A program made the position numbers and the translations under genes. Below are positions 8,020 to 16,902 of a stretch of DNA of 64,000 nucleotides, piece by piece. Source of the DNA: RGIG5612 sp050944475 (lineage in GTDB: Bacteria; Bacillota; Clostridia; Lachnospirales; Lachnospiraceae); assembly GCA_050944475.1 (NCBI GenBank), contig JBMNRD010000006.1:1-64000 (forward strand), written 5' to 3'. How positions within the stretch are numbered: the stretch's first letter is position 1; each line of letters starts with the position of its first letter. The notes under the pieces were generated by a model. The model did no database searches. It saw nothing but the letters and a program-made list of their open reading frames with translations, and was not told where the DNA came from.

Positions 8020-9687
8020 ATGATTATCGGGATTGATATGGGCGGAACAAATATTGACGGTGTCGCGCTTCGCAACGGAACACTCGTGAAATCCGTCAAG
8101 CATCCCGTCGATTCAAGCGATTTTTTCCAAAGCGTCTGGCGCTGTCTGGATGCTTTGCTTGATGACCTGGAATATAGTGATATCGAGCGAATTCATTTGA
8201 GCACGACGGTATGTACGAATGCAATTGTCGAGGATAAAGTAGCAGCAGTCGGCTTGATTTTGCAAACCGGCCCGGGATTAAAATGGCAGTTTGATCGCGT
8301 AGGTTCTTCCTTGGAGTATGTTTCCGGCAGCATTGACCATCGCGGGAAGGTTGTGCAAGATGCGGATGCTGCCCGGCTGCGGGAGATTAAGGAGCGCTTC
8401 AGCCGGGAGTCTGTTGAAACTCTGGCTGTTGTCGGCAAGTTTTCGACACGCAACTCGGCCTTCGAACGGCAGGTTAAAGAATATTTTGCCGATAATTATA
8501 ACAACATCACAATGGGGCACAGTCTTTCCGGGAAGCTTAACTTCCCCAGACGTGTTCAAACGGCTTACCTGAATGCCGCGGTCGGTCCGACATTTCAGCG
8601 CTTTATCGAAGCTATCAGTTCCGCACTGGCGCAGAAAAACATTACGGCTCCGGTCTATTTGCTTAAAGCGGACGGCGGCACTATCGATTTGTCCGGAGCA
8701 AGGGCCAAACCGGTCGAGACGATTCTTTCAGGTCCCGCTGCCAGCTTTATGGGTATGAAAGCTCTTCTTGCCGATAATCAAACGGACAGTTGTTTTTTGG
8801 ATGTCGGCGGAACGACAACGGACATTTTCTTTCTGGTTGACGGTGTTCCTGTTTTTGAGCCGTCAGGCATTGAGATTGACGGACGAAAAACCCTGGTGCG
8901 GGCGATTTTCAGCACGTCAATCGGTCTGGGCGGAGACAGTCATGTGCGCATTTCGGACGGCATGCTCAGGATAGGCCCCGAGCGTCTCGGTCACGCGGTT
9001 GCCTTCGGCGGCGAACATCTTACGGTCACCGATGCTCTTGTCTATTTGGGAGCGATGCGGGGGACGCATACGGATGCAAGCCGAAGCGTTCTTGAGCGGA
9101 CGGCACGGCAATATTCCGCTTCTCCCGAGGTTTTTGCCCGGGACATTGTCGATCATATGTGCGAAAAGATTCGGCAAAAGATTGAAGAGGTACTTGCAAA
9201 ACTCAATGCAAGCCCCGTATACACCATTAAAGAATTGCTGCAAGACCGTACAATTAAACCGCAGACTGTTGCTGTAATCGGCGGACCTGCGCGGGCCCTT
9301 GCGCCATATCTGGAAAAGAAAATCGGCTTGCCGGTCATCTACCCGAAACACTACGAGATGGCAAACGCCATCGGCGCGGCGCTGGCAAAGCCGACTGTTG
9401 AGATTACATTGCATGCCGATACGGAGCGCGGTGTTCTTACGATTCCCGAACTGGAAATTAATGAGCAGATCGGCAAATCATACGATTTAAGACAAGCTGC
9501 CGAGCGTGCCCTGGCAGAGGTTATTAGTGCCGGAAAAGCGATGGGTCTTTCTTCCGAACAAGCCGAGGCGGAAATCACCGAAGCAAGCAGCTTTAACATG
9601 GTTCGGGGTTATCTGGGCGCCGATAAAAATATTCGTGTGAAAGCGCAGATCAGACCGGGACTTTTTACAGAGGGAGGTGTGATGTGA
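8020..9687 (+). CDS. Hydantoinase/oxoprolinase (HyuA-like) family protein
   Basis: This 555-residue protein has the ASKHA-fold ATP-binding signatures IGIDMGGTNIDGV at the N-terminus and FLDVGGTTTDIFFLVDG near residue 265. Family members are ATP-dependent ring-opening amidases (N-methylhydantoinase A, 5-oxoprolinase) or related carboxylase subunits. It is shorter than the 650-700 residues of the best-known HyuA proteins, and no HyuB subunit gene lies nearby, so the substrate cannot be assigned. GAGGG lies 8-12 bases before the ATG. Its last four bases (GTGA) overlap the start of the deacetylase-like gene, which implies coupled translation and a shared role. Confidence 0.82.
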   Translation: MIIGIDMGGTNIDGVALRNGTLVKSVKHPVDSSDFFQSVWRCLDALLDDLEYSDIERIHLSTTVCTNAIVEDKVAAVGLILQTGPGLKWQFDRVGSSLEYVSGSIDHRGKVVQDADAARLREIKERFSRESVETLAVVGKFSTRNSAFERQVKEYFADNYNNITMGHSLSGKLNFPRRVQTAYLNAAVGPTFQRFIEAISSALAQKNITAPVYLLKADGGTIDLSGARAKPVETILSGPAASFMGMKALLADNQTDSCFLDVGGTTTDIFFLVDGVPVFEPSGIEIDGRKTLVRAIFSTSIGLGGDSHVRISDGMLRIGPERLGHAVAFGGEHLTVTDALVYLGAMRGTHTDASRSVLERTARQYSASPEVFARDIVDHMCEKIRQKIEEVLAKLNASPVYTIKELLQDRTIKPQTVAVIGGPARALAPYLEKKIGLPVIYPKHYEMANAIGAALAKPTVEITLHADTERGVLTIPELEINEQIGKSYDLRQAAERALAEVISAGKAMGLSSEQAEAEITEASSFNMVRGYLGADKNIRVKAQIRPGLFTEGGVM

Positions 9688-11003
9688 AAGCAAACAATCA
9701 GGTAGGACTTATATTTTTTCCGGCCTTCGACTGGGCGATTTCTCCCACGCATCCCGAACGTGAGGAGCGACTCCTGTATACACAGGATCAGTTGCTGGAA
9801 GAAGGCATAGAGGATATCGACGGCATTCATTTCTTTAATCCCGGAATTGCGACAATCCATGATATCCAGCGCGTCCATTTTTGCTATCCGAGCGAGGAGA
9901 AGGTATTGACGAAGTCTCACCTTATAGCTGCGGGGGGTGTGATGAGAGCGTTTGATGCGGTGCTTTCCGGGGAAACGGATAAAGCGTTTGCCCTTGTCCG
10001 GCCGCCCGGACATCATGCTCAGCGTGTTGTATACGGAGACCGGGGTTTTTGTATTATCAATATCGAAGCGGTCGGGCTGGAATACGCCAGGCAGAAGTAC
10101 GGTGACAGACGGGTGGCGATTATTGATTCGGATTGCCATCACGGTGACGGCACGCAGGACATATACTGGAACAATCCCGACACGTTATTTATTTCCTTTC
10201 ATCAGGACGGACGGACACTTTATCCGGGAACGGGTTTTGTCGATGAGTTGGGCGGTCCCGGTGCCTATGGCTACAACATAAATATTCCGCTGCTTCCCGG
10301 GACAGGCGACCAAGGCTTCCAATTTGTTCTGGAAAATGCGGTGATGCCTATTCTCGACGAATTCAAACCGGATTTAATAATCAATTCCGCAGGACAGGAC
10401 AATCACTATACGGATCCCCTGACTAATATGAAAATTTCGGCTCAGGGATATGCGGCATTGAATCAACGGCTCAATCCGGATATTGCCGTTCTTGAGGGAG
10501 GTTATTCGATTCAAGGGGCGCTGCCGTATGTGAATACGGGGATTATTCTTGCCATGGCCGGTCTGGACTATTCCGGCATTTGCGAACCGGATTATCACTT
10601 GGGAAAATGGAAACAGACGGGTGATGTCACTCGCCGCGTTGAGAAGATTACCCGGGAAGTTTATGAAATCTGGCGGAACCGGCAAAAATTGCGTAATCAG
10701 CAATTCGCCGGACAAACGACGGTGAAAAGTCAGAGGAGAGTTTATTATGATACGGCCGGCATTATGGAATCGCAGGTTCAAACATTCAAAATTTGTGCCG
10801 ATTGCCCCGGCGTCAACCGGGTTGAGTCTCAAAATGACCTTGGAGCCTCGCTGATAGGCATTACTATTCCGCGTCAGGCATGCCCGGCCTGCCAAGAGGA
10901 GGGCTATCGACAATTTGAGGAATATTGCTCGCAAAAAAAGGCATGTTTTTTACAAGATCGCTCCCGTGATCTTTATCATATAGGTCCGAGCCGGCCTGAA
11001 TAA
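9684..11003 (+). CDS. Histone deacetylase-family amidohydrolase with Cys-rich C-terminus
   Basis: This is a 439-residue zinc amidohydrolase of the class I/II deacetylase fold. RPPGHHA (near residue 106), DSDCHHGDG (near 149) and LEGGYS carry the catalytic His, metal-binding Asp/His and Tyr of the family. Bacterial members deacetylate polyamines, acetoin or unknown amides. The start is the GTG at 9684, overlapping the preceding stop in GTGA, with GGAGGTGTG just upstream. After about residue 355 there is an extra region with CADCPG and CPACQEEGY cysteine pairs, probably a small metal-binding module not found in ordinary family members. The overlap with the HyuA-like gene suggests two steps of one amide-degrading or modification route, which is inference. 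Confidence 0.85.
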   Translation: MKANNQVGLIFFPAFDWAISPTHPEREERLLYTQDQLLEEGIEDIDGIHFFNPGIATIHDIQRVHFCYPSEEKVLTKSHLIAAGGVMRAFDAVLSGETDKAFALVRPPGHHAQRVVYGDRGFCIINIEAVGLEYARQKYGDRRVAIIDSDCHHGDGTQDIYWNNPDTLFISFHQDGRTLYPGTGFVDELGGPGAYGYNINIPLLPGTGDQGFQFVLENAVMPILDEFKPDLIINSAGQDNHYTDPLTNMKISAQGYAALNQRLNPDIAVLEGGYSIQGALPYVNTGIILAMAGLDYSGICEPDYHLGKWKQTGDVTRRVEKITREVYEIWRNRQKLRNQQFAGQTTVKSQRRVYYDTAGIMESQVQTFKICADCPGVNRVESQNDLGASLIGITIPRQACPACQEEGYRQFEEYCSQKKACFLQDRSRDLYHIGPSRPE

Positions 11004-11049
11004 TATATACTTTTAATTCGGCCCGAACCGGCCAAAATGACATACGTCT

Positions 11050-12174
11050 TTAATCTCCGCCGGCTTTGAAATTATAGACCGGCATCAGACGATGTACTAT
11101 TTCGACCGTTTGATCAAGATACTCTTGGAGACTGTCCAATGATTTATAGGCCATCGGCGCTTCGTCAAGTGTATCTTTTCGCACCGATGTGGAGTATATT
11201 CCATCCATGCTGTCCTGAAAATCTTTCATCGACAGCACTCTTTTGGCCTCATTGCGCGACATAATCCGTCCGGCGCCGTGCGGAGCGGAGAAATTCCAGT
11301 CCGGATTTCCTTTTCCTGTACAAAGTAAAGAGCCGTCGCGCATATTAAGCGGAATCAGAACCGTCTCGCCGGCATAAGCCGAGATGGCGCCTTTGCGCAG
11401 GATCTTTGTTTCGAGATCGATATAATTGTGGATGGTTGTGAACCGTACTCCGGTTTGCCAGTTCATACCGGTAATGATTATTTCGGCTATTGCTTCCCGG
11501 TTAAGAACGGCGTATTCTTGCATAATTTTCATATCATGCAGATAGTCTTCAAGCGGCTTGCCCTCGAGATAGGCCAGATCCCGTTCCATTCCGGGCTGCA
11601 GTTTGGCCGCCAGCCGCTGGTAGTGCAGCGCAACTTGCAGACCCAGATGCCGTGAACCGGAGTGGATAACAAGATACAGCTTGCCGTCCTGATCTTTGTT
11701 TATCTCGATAAAATGATTGCCGCCGCCCAAAGTTCCAATCGAAAGGCGGGCGCGCTCCAACTTCAGATTTTTATCATTGCGCCCGCCATCACGGCAGCGC
11801 AGGTCATCGATTCGGGTCTGCTCCGTAAATTCATGCGGCTGACGGCGAATCTGATGTCCGGAGAGGATATTTTTGCGAATCAGCCGATCAAGCCCGGGCA
11901 GGTCGAGATTTTTCTCTGTCAGCCCGATCAGCTCGATTGTCAGCATGCCGCAGCCGATATCGACGCCGACCAGATTCGGCACCGCTTTGTCGCTTATTGT
12001 CATTGTAGTACCGATCGTACAGCCCGCCCCGGCGTGTACATCCGGCATAATCCGAATCTTGCTTCCCGCCACGAACGGCTGATTTACCAGATTCTGAATC
12101 TGGTCTCGCGCCGTTTCCTCCAGATCGCTTGTGAAAACCTTGGCTTCATTATGTCGGCCTTTGATCACTAACAA
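11050..12174 (-). CDS. rtcB: RtcB family RNA ligase
   Basis: This 374-residue protein has the RtcB metal and GMP-binding motifs in order: MPDVHAGAG, GVDIGCGM, LGGGNHFIEI, VIHSGSRHLG and APHGAGR. RtcB joins RNA ends with 2',3'-cyclic phosphate or 3'-phosphate to 5'-OH ends and acts in RNA repair or tRNA splicing. It is shorter than E. coli RtcB (about 408 residues), like a group of bacterial homologues whose activity is less studied. The start appears to be TTG at 12174, with AAGGA rather far upstream, so a nearby GTG is also possible. It is convergent with the deacetylase-like gene. No archease or rtcA gene lies nearby. Confidence 0.88.
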   Translation of the reverse strand: MLVIKGRHNEAKVFTSDLEETARDQIQNLVNQPFVAGSKIRIMPDVHAGAGCTIGTTMTISDKAVPNLVGVDIGCGMLTIELIGLTEKNLDLPGLDRLIRKNILSGHQIRRQPHEFTEQTRIDDLRCRDGGRNDKNLKLERARLSIGTLGGGNHFIEINKDQDGKLYLVIHSGSRHLGLQVALHYQRLAAKLQPGMERDLAYLEGKPLEDYLHDMKIMQEYAVLNREAIAEIIITGMNWQTGVRFTTIHNYIDLETKILRKGAISAYAGETVLIPLNMRDGSLLCTGKGNPDWNFSAPHGAGRIMSRNEAKRVLSMKDFQDSMDGIYSTSVRKDTLDEAPMAYKSLDSLQEYLDQTVEIVHRLMPVYNFKAGGD

Positions 12175-12208
12175 AATAAAACACCGTCCTTACATATTCT
12201 TATTTATT

Positions 12209-12238
12209 ATTATACAAGATGCAAAGGAAGATGCACAA
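12209..12238 (-). promoter_or_regulatory. Likely promoter of rtcB
   Basis: On the minus strand TATAAT (12214-12209) is preceded at 18 bases by TTGTGC (12238-12233). The start codon lies about 35 bases downstream. Confidence 0.45.
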
Positions 12239-12322
12239 GAGGAGATAAAAACATATATCGATGCATAAAAATCTGCTCAAGCCGAATCAAAGAAAAGAAA
12301 AACAAAGAAAAAGACGGCTGAT

Positions 12323-12353
12323 TTGCCAAAGGAAGCGGGCTTTGTGGTATAAT
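12323..12353 (+). promoter_or_regulatory. Likely promoter of the DJ-1/PfpI gene
   Basis: TTGCCA (12323-12328) and TATAAT (12348-12353) are separated by 19 bases. A small hairpin CCTGCG-C-CGCAGG lies in the leader near 12377-12389. Confidence 0.5.
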
Positions 12354-12441
12354 AAATATGAGAAAGATAAAAAAGGCCTGCGCCGCAGGATTCGGGGCAG
12401 GATAAATGTATATTTCATACGCACAAAAGAAAGGAGACCCA

Positions 12442-13017
12442 ATGAAAAAAACCGGATTAGTTTTTCTTGCAGACGGCTTTGAAGAGGTCGAAGCCATCAC
12501 CGTTGTAGATTACCTTCGTCGTGCCGGCATAGAAGTCAAAACCTGTTCTATCCACGAGCATGACATTGTCAAAGGCGCTCATAATGTTCCCGTGAAAGCG
12601 GATTGTCTGATTAGTGATTTGTCACAGGATGAGCTATTTGACACCGTTATTTTGCCCGGCGGTCTGCCCGGAGCCTACAATCTCAGAGATGATGCGCGCG
12701 TCATTAAGTCTATTCAGACTCATTCCGAAAACAATAAACTTGTGGCAGCCATTTGCGCAGCCCCCGTTATCTTGGCCAAGGCGGGCCTGACACAGGGACG
12801 CAAAGGCACCTCCTACCCCGGCTTTGGTGATGACCTCGGTTTTGCCGAGTATAGCGAAGAGATTTCCGTGCGCGACGGCAATATCATTACGGCACGCGGT
12901 CCCGCCACGGCAGCTTATTTTGCCCTTGACATAATCGATTATCTCTTGGGCGCGGAATCCGCAGCCGAGGTTAAAGACGGTATTCTCCTTCATCTTGTTG
13001 AAAAAGCGTCTTGCTAG
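12442..13017 (+). CDS. DJ-1/PfpI family protein
   Basis: This 191-residue cytoplasmic protein has the class I glutamine-amidotransferase-like fold. The N-terminal VFLADGFEEVEAI carries the conserved Glu, and the nucleophile-elbow Cys lies in VAAICAAP (near residue 104). The N-terminal and C-terminal patterns match the DJ-1/ThiJ/YajL branch. Reported roles in the family include protection from carbonyl or oxidative stress, and the substrate here is unknown. The start at 12442 is chosen because AAGGAG lies 7 bases upstream. An earlier in-frame ATG at 12406 has no ribosome binding site. It is convergent with the glycosyltransferase gene. Confidence 0.9.
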   Translation: MKKTGLVFLADGFEEVEAITVVDYLRRAGIEVKTCSIHEHDIVKGAHNVPVKADCLISDLSQDELFDTVILPGGLPGAYNLRDDARVIKSIQTHSENNKLVAAICAAPVILAKAGLTQGRKGTSYPGFGDDLGFAEYSEEISVRDGNIITARGPATAAYFALDIIDYLLGAESAAEVKDGILLHLVEKASC

Positions 13018-13035
13018 AAAACGGCGCAAACAGAA

Positions 13036-14343
13036 CTAGTGAAAATGAGTTAAATTAGTGAAAGAAGATGGGGCTCTGTCTTTATGTTGCCCTTGCCAGG
13101 CCGTGCTGTGGCAGATCGGCTTCCACTCCGTATCCTTTTTGAAAAGAGCCACGCCCTGCAGCAGCATCCACAGACTGATAAAGAACGGATAGCTCAAAGC
13201 AGCCTTGCCATATTCTTTCAGCTTTTTTCCTTCCAAACGTAATAGCAGCAGAACTGCGGCGACAATGAGCAGATAACTGCCCAACAAAGGAACAGCTTTG
13301 ATCAGAATATCCGGTATATCCTGCTTAAAGAGCGGCAAGAGCAAGAGGCTGTTAAAAAACGAAAAGAGGCTGATAACAGCTAAGACGGGAATTTGCAGGA
13401 AAAACCAAAGGCTGTCAATCAGCTTAATTTCCCCTTTTAGGATGCGTTTTATGAGTTTTGGCAGCATCAGACGCATGGTTTGCGCTGTACCGACAGACCA
13501 GCGCCAGCGTTGGCGCAGCATTTCTGAACAAGCGGATGTCTGTTCATCGTAAAAGCGCGCCTCACGCACAAAAATCGGTGTTTCACCTTTAAGAATGACC
13601 TGCATCGTAAATTCATTGTCTTCAGTCAGTGTATGGGTGTTCCAGCCTTCTTCGCGGATTAAATCAAGCGCAAACATAAAGCCCGTTCCGCTGACAGAGG
13701 TAAGAGGCAGACCGAGATTCGTACGCGCCTGATGCATAAAGCGGCTTTGAAAGAGCCAAAAGATGCTGTTTGCCGCAGCAACGCTACTGTCTTCGGGGTT
13801 TTTACTGTCACGATAACCGACAGCTACACGTGTTCCCGCTTGATAATGACGGTCCATTACAGTAAGAAAATCAGGCTCTACGATGTTATCCGCGTCAAAA
13901 ATGACAACGGCATCATGCCGAAAAGCACTTTCCTTAAGATAGCGCTTAAAAAACCACCCCAGCGCATAACCTTTGCTGCACTTGTTTTTATCGAAACGTT
14001 CAAAGACCTGAGCACCGTTACTGAGCGCGACAGCAGCGGTTTTATCCGTACAGTTGTCGGCAATAACGAAAATATCAAAAAGCTCGCGGGGATAGGCTTG
14101 TTTATTTAGACCGGTCAGCAGTCCGGCAAGCACGGATTCTTCGTTGCGCGCGGCAATCACAATAGCAAAGCGTGTCTTGGCGGACAGACTGCGGTTTTGT
14201 GAAATGCGCCTAAGAGTCCGGTTGGGGAAGAGACCGACTATGGCAAGAAAAAACTGATATAAAACGGCCAAGGCAATCAGGATAAAGCTCAGTTTGGCAG
14301 CGATATTTGACATAGCGATAAGGCCGGCGGACGGATTCCACAT
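13036..14343 (-). CDS. Membrane glycosyltransferase family 2
   Basis: This 435-residue protein is a processive-type GT2 enzyme. There is one N-terminal membrane segment, then the catalytic domain with VIAARNEESVLAGLL, the metal-binding FDADN, TEDNEF and the QRWRW (QxxRW) motif, then three or four C-terminal membrane helices. This layout is shared with cellulose, hyaluronan and poly-N-acetylglucosamine synthases. The sugar donor and product cannot be read from the sequence. The start at 14343 is preceded by AAAGGAG on the minus strand, while an upstream in-frame ATG at 14409 is not. No other polysaccharide genes are adjacent. Confidence 0.85.
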   Translation of the reverse strand: MWNPSAGLIAMSNIAAKLSFILIALAVLYQFFLAIVGLFPNRTLRRISQNRSLSAKTRFAIVIAARNEESVLAGLLTGLNKQAYPRELFDIFVIADNCTDKTAAVALSNGAQVFERFDKNKCSKGYALGWFFKRYLKESAFRHDAVVIFDADNIVEPDFLTVMDRHYQAGTRVAVGYRDSKNPEDSSVAAANSIFWLFQSRFMHQARTNLGLPLTSVSGTGFMFALDLIREEGWNTHTLTEDNEFTMQVILKGETPIFVREARFYDEQTSACSEMLRQRWRWSVGTAQTMRLMLPKLIKRILKGEIKLIDSLWFFLQIPVLAVISLFSFFNSLLLLPLFKQDIPDILIKAVPLLGSYLLIVAAVLLLLRLEGKKLKEYGKAALSYPFFISLWMLLQGVALFKKDTEWKPICHSTAWQGQHKDRAPSSFTNLTHFH

Positions 14344-14554
14344 AAAAAAACTCCTTTGTAAAATCTTTTCACAAATATTTATTTTACCTGACTTTGACAG
14401 TTTATGCAATCTTTTCCGTATTGACAGTTGTTTTTTTAGAAATCCGTAAAACTGTATGTTATTATATAATTAAGATAAGACAATAAAATCAAGAACCGCT
14501 GTAAAAATGCTTTTACGAGGCGGACCTTAACTTATGGAAAGAAAGTGATTCGGT

Positions 14555-15364
14555 ATGGAAACTTCGACGGTAATTTTTGCATTTTCGCTGACTCTGCTTG
14601 CCGGGCTTGCAACAGGCATAGGCAGTGCGCTTGCCCTGCTCACAAAAAGTACGAACAAAAAATTTCTGTCCGTTGCCCTCGGTTTTTCAGCAGGTGTCAT
14701 GATATACATATCTTTTGTGGATATCTTTCCGAAAGCAAGAGAGGCCCTTGTTCCCGCCTTGGGAGAAAAGATGGGAAGCTGGGCGACAGTCGGCGGGTTT
14801 TTCTTCGGTATCCTTTTAATAGCTCTTATAGACAAGTTAATACCCGAAACAGAAAATCCTCACGAAGTTCACACTGTTGAAGAGATGGACGGCAAGAGCG
14901 AATCGCACAAGGCAAACCTTATGAGAATGGGTTTTGTCACGGCTCTGGCAATAGCCATACACAACTTCCCCGAGGGGATTGCCACATTTACAGCCGCTTT
15001 GCACGACCCCAAACTGGGAATACCTATCGCCGTAGCGATAGCAATACACAATATTCCGGAGGGAATAGCCGTTGCCGTACCCATATTTTATGCTACCGGA
15101 AGCAGGCGGAAAGCCTTCAGGCTTTCTTTTCTGTCAGGCCTTTCAGAGCCGGCAGGCGCCCTTGTCGGATATCTTCTTCTTCACAGAATTTTTAACGACA
15201 CGGTATTCGGCCTTGTCTTTGCTTCGGTTGCGGGCATCATGGTGTACATAAGTTTGGACGGATTGCTTCCTGCCGCCAGAGAATACGGAGAGCACCATCT
15301 GTCCATATACGGCCTCGTTGCCGGAATGGCGGTAATGGCGGTAAGTATGATTTTGTTGATGTAG
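14555..15364 (+). CDS. zupT: ZIP family metal transporter (ZupT-like)
   Basis: This 269-residue protein with about eight membrane segments matches bacterial ZIP permeases, which import zinc and other divalent metals. The two metal-site helices are plain: AIAIHNFPEGIATF near residue 133 and AIAIHNIPEGIAVAVP near 165. A short His/Glu-rich loop (ENPHEVHTVEEMDGKSESHK) precedes the first of them. GLSEPAGALVGY follows as in ZupT. The gene is divergent from the glycosyltransferase gene across a 211-base AT-rich region that holds two TTGACAG copies (14394, 14421) and a TATAAT-like site near 14465. No recognisable Zur box was found. Confidence 0.9.
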   Translation: METSTVIFAFSLTLLAGLATGIGSALALLTKSTNKKFLSVALGFSAGVMIYISFVDIFPKAREALVPALGEKMGSWATVGGFFFGILLIALIDKLIPETENPHEVHTVEEMDGKSESHKANLMRMGFVTALAIAIHNFPEGIATFTAALHDPKLGIPIAVAIAIHNIPEGIAVAVPIFYATGSRRKAFRLSFLSGLSEPAGALVGYLLLHRIFNDTVFGLVFASVAGIMVYISLDGLLPAAREYGEHHLSIYGLVAGMAVMAVSMILLM

Positions 15365-15522
15365 GCAGAGTAACAGGTGAAAGAAACTGATAAACTTTAC
15401 AAAACGTCGAAAGAAAAAGGGCGGCTGTAAAAGATTGATTGCAAAGGGCGGCTGCGAAAGACAGGCTGCGGTTGATAAGGATTTAAGTAATAAAATTAAA
15501 AACACAGATTGCGAGGTGATCT

Positions 15523-16902
15523 ATGATGAGCAATAAAAAGGAGTTCGGTATTTTGAAAGCCTATGCCGTACCGCATCCTCCTATTGTCTTGCCTGAAATA
15601 GGCAGGGGAGAAGAAAATAAAATTAAAGAAACAAGTCTTGCTTTAAAACAAGTTGCCCGGGAAATAGCCGAGCTGGCCCCCGACACAGTTATACTCTCTT
15701 CGCCGCATGCGCCGTATTACCGCGACGGTTTTTTCATGTCATTTTCGGAGGAAGATTCGGGGAATCTGAGAAATTTCGGTTTCCCGCATATCAGAGAAAA
15801 GGTGAGCAGCGATTTGGATTTGGCGGAATTAATTTTGCAAAAAGCAACGCGGCAAAATATTACGGTCTTTGCCGATACCAAGGCAGACAGATCGGACCAC
15901 GGCGCTTTAGTACCGTTGCGCTTTATTCATAAAGAATATACCGACTTCAAATTCGTGCGTATCGGACTGTCCACTCTATCCGGTAAAACTCATTACCGCC
16001 TTGGACAAATCATTGCCGAGGCGGCAGAGGAGTTAAAGCGCCGGGCGGTATTTATTGCATCGGGCGATTTGTCCCATGTTTTGAAAGAGGACGGCCCATA
16101 CGGTTTCAAAGCGGAAGGTCCCGAGTTTGATAAAACGATAACCGACATTCTCGGCAGAGCCGCTTTTGATGAATTGCTGGCCATACCGAAAAAACTGACC
16201 GAAGCGGCCGCTCAGTGCGGATTGTGTTCTTTTCAGATTATGGCGGGAGCATTTGACGGGAGAGATGTTGAGGCCGGGCTTTTATCCTATGAAGGAACTT
16301 TCGGGGTGGGATATGCAATTTGCCGCTTTGCGCCGCTGGGGGAGAATCCGGAACGCAGGTTTCTTAAATCGCAAAAAACAGTTTCGAGCACGGAAGACCC
16401 TTATATCTTGCTGGCCCGGCAGACAATTCAAGAATATATCAGTAAGGGCACTATTCCCGAACTGCCGGATAATTTACCGGCTGAAATGAAGCAAAACCGC
16501 GCCGCCGCTTTTGTGTCTTTACACCGAAACGGGCAATTGAGAGGCTGTATCGGCACTTTGGAGCCGTGCCGGGATTCATTGGCTTCGGAAATACAACATA
16601 ATGCCGTCTCCGCCGCGACGCAGGATCCGAGATTTGCTCCGCTTCAACCTGATGAATTGGAAGATCTTGAAATCAGTGTCGATGTACTTTCGCCCGCGGA
16701 AAAAATCCGCGGCATTGAAGAGCTGGATCCGAAAAAATACGGCGTAATCGTCAGCTCAGGCCACAGACGGGGTGTTCTGCTTCCCAATCTGAAAGGCATA
16801 GATACTGCGGAAGAGCAAGTTGCTATAGCCGGAAAAAAGGCAGGCATCGCAGCCGGTGAAAAATATCAGTTAGAGCGTTTTGAGGTTGTCAGACATGAGT
16901 GA
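15523..16902 (+). CDS. amrA: AmmeMemoRadiSam protein: LigB-like domain fused to AMMECR1
   Basis: This 459-residue protein has two domains. Residues about 10-270 resemble class III extradiol dioxygenases (LigB fold), with metal-site His candidates in AVPHPPI, SSPHAPYY and DHGALVPL and the later SGDLSHVL. Residues about 285-459 are an AMMECR1 domain (AAFVSLHRNGQLRGCIGTLEP, then ISVDVLSPAEKI). AMMECR1, a Memo/LigB-like protein and a radical SAM enzyme form the AmmeMemoRadiSam set, whose reaction is not well established. Here the first two are one polypeptide. GAGGTG precedes tandem ATGs (15523, 15526). It overlaps the radical SAM gene by 8 bases, so the two are translationally coupled. Confidence 0.88.
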   Translation: MMSNKKEFGILKAYAVPHPPIVLPEIGRGEENKIKETSLALKQVAREIAELAPDTVILSSPHAPYYRDGFFMSFSEEDSGNLRNFGFPHIREKVSSDLDLAELILQKATRQNITVFADTKADRSDHGALVPLRFIHKEYTDFKFVRIGLSTLSGKTHYRLGQIIAEAAEELKRRAVFIASGDLSHVLKEDGPYGFKAEGPEFDKTITDILGRAAFDELLAIPKKLTEAAAQCGLCSFQIMAGAFDGRDVEAGLLSYEGTFGVGYAICRFAPLGENPERRFLKSQKTVSSTEDPYILLARQTIQEYISKGTIPELPDNLPAEMKQNRAAAFVSLHRNGQLRGCIGTLEPCRDSLASEIQHNAVSAATQDPRFAPLQPDELEDLEISVDVLSPAEKIRGIEELDPKKYGVIVSSGHRRGVLLPNLKGIDTAEEQVAIAGKKAGIAAGEKYQLERFEVVRHE

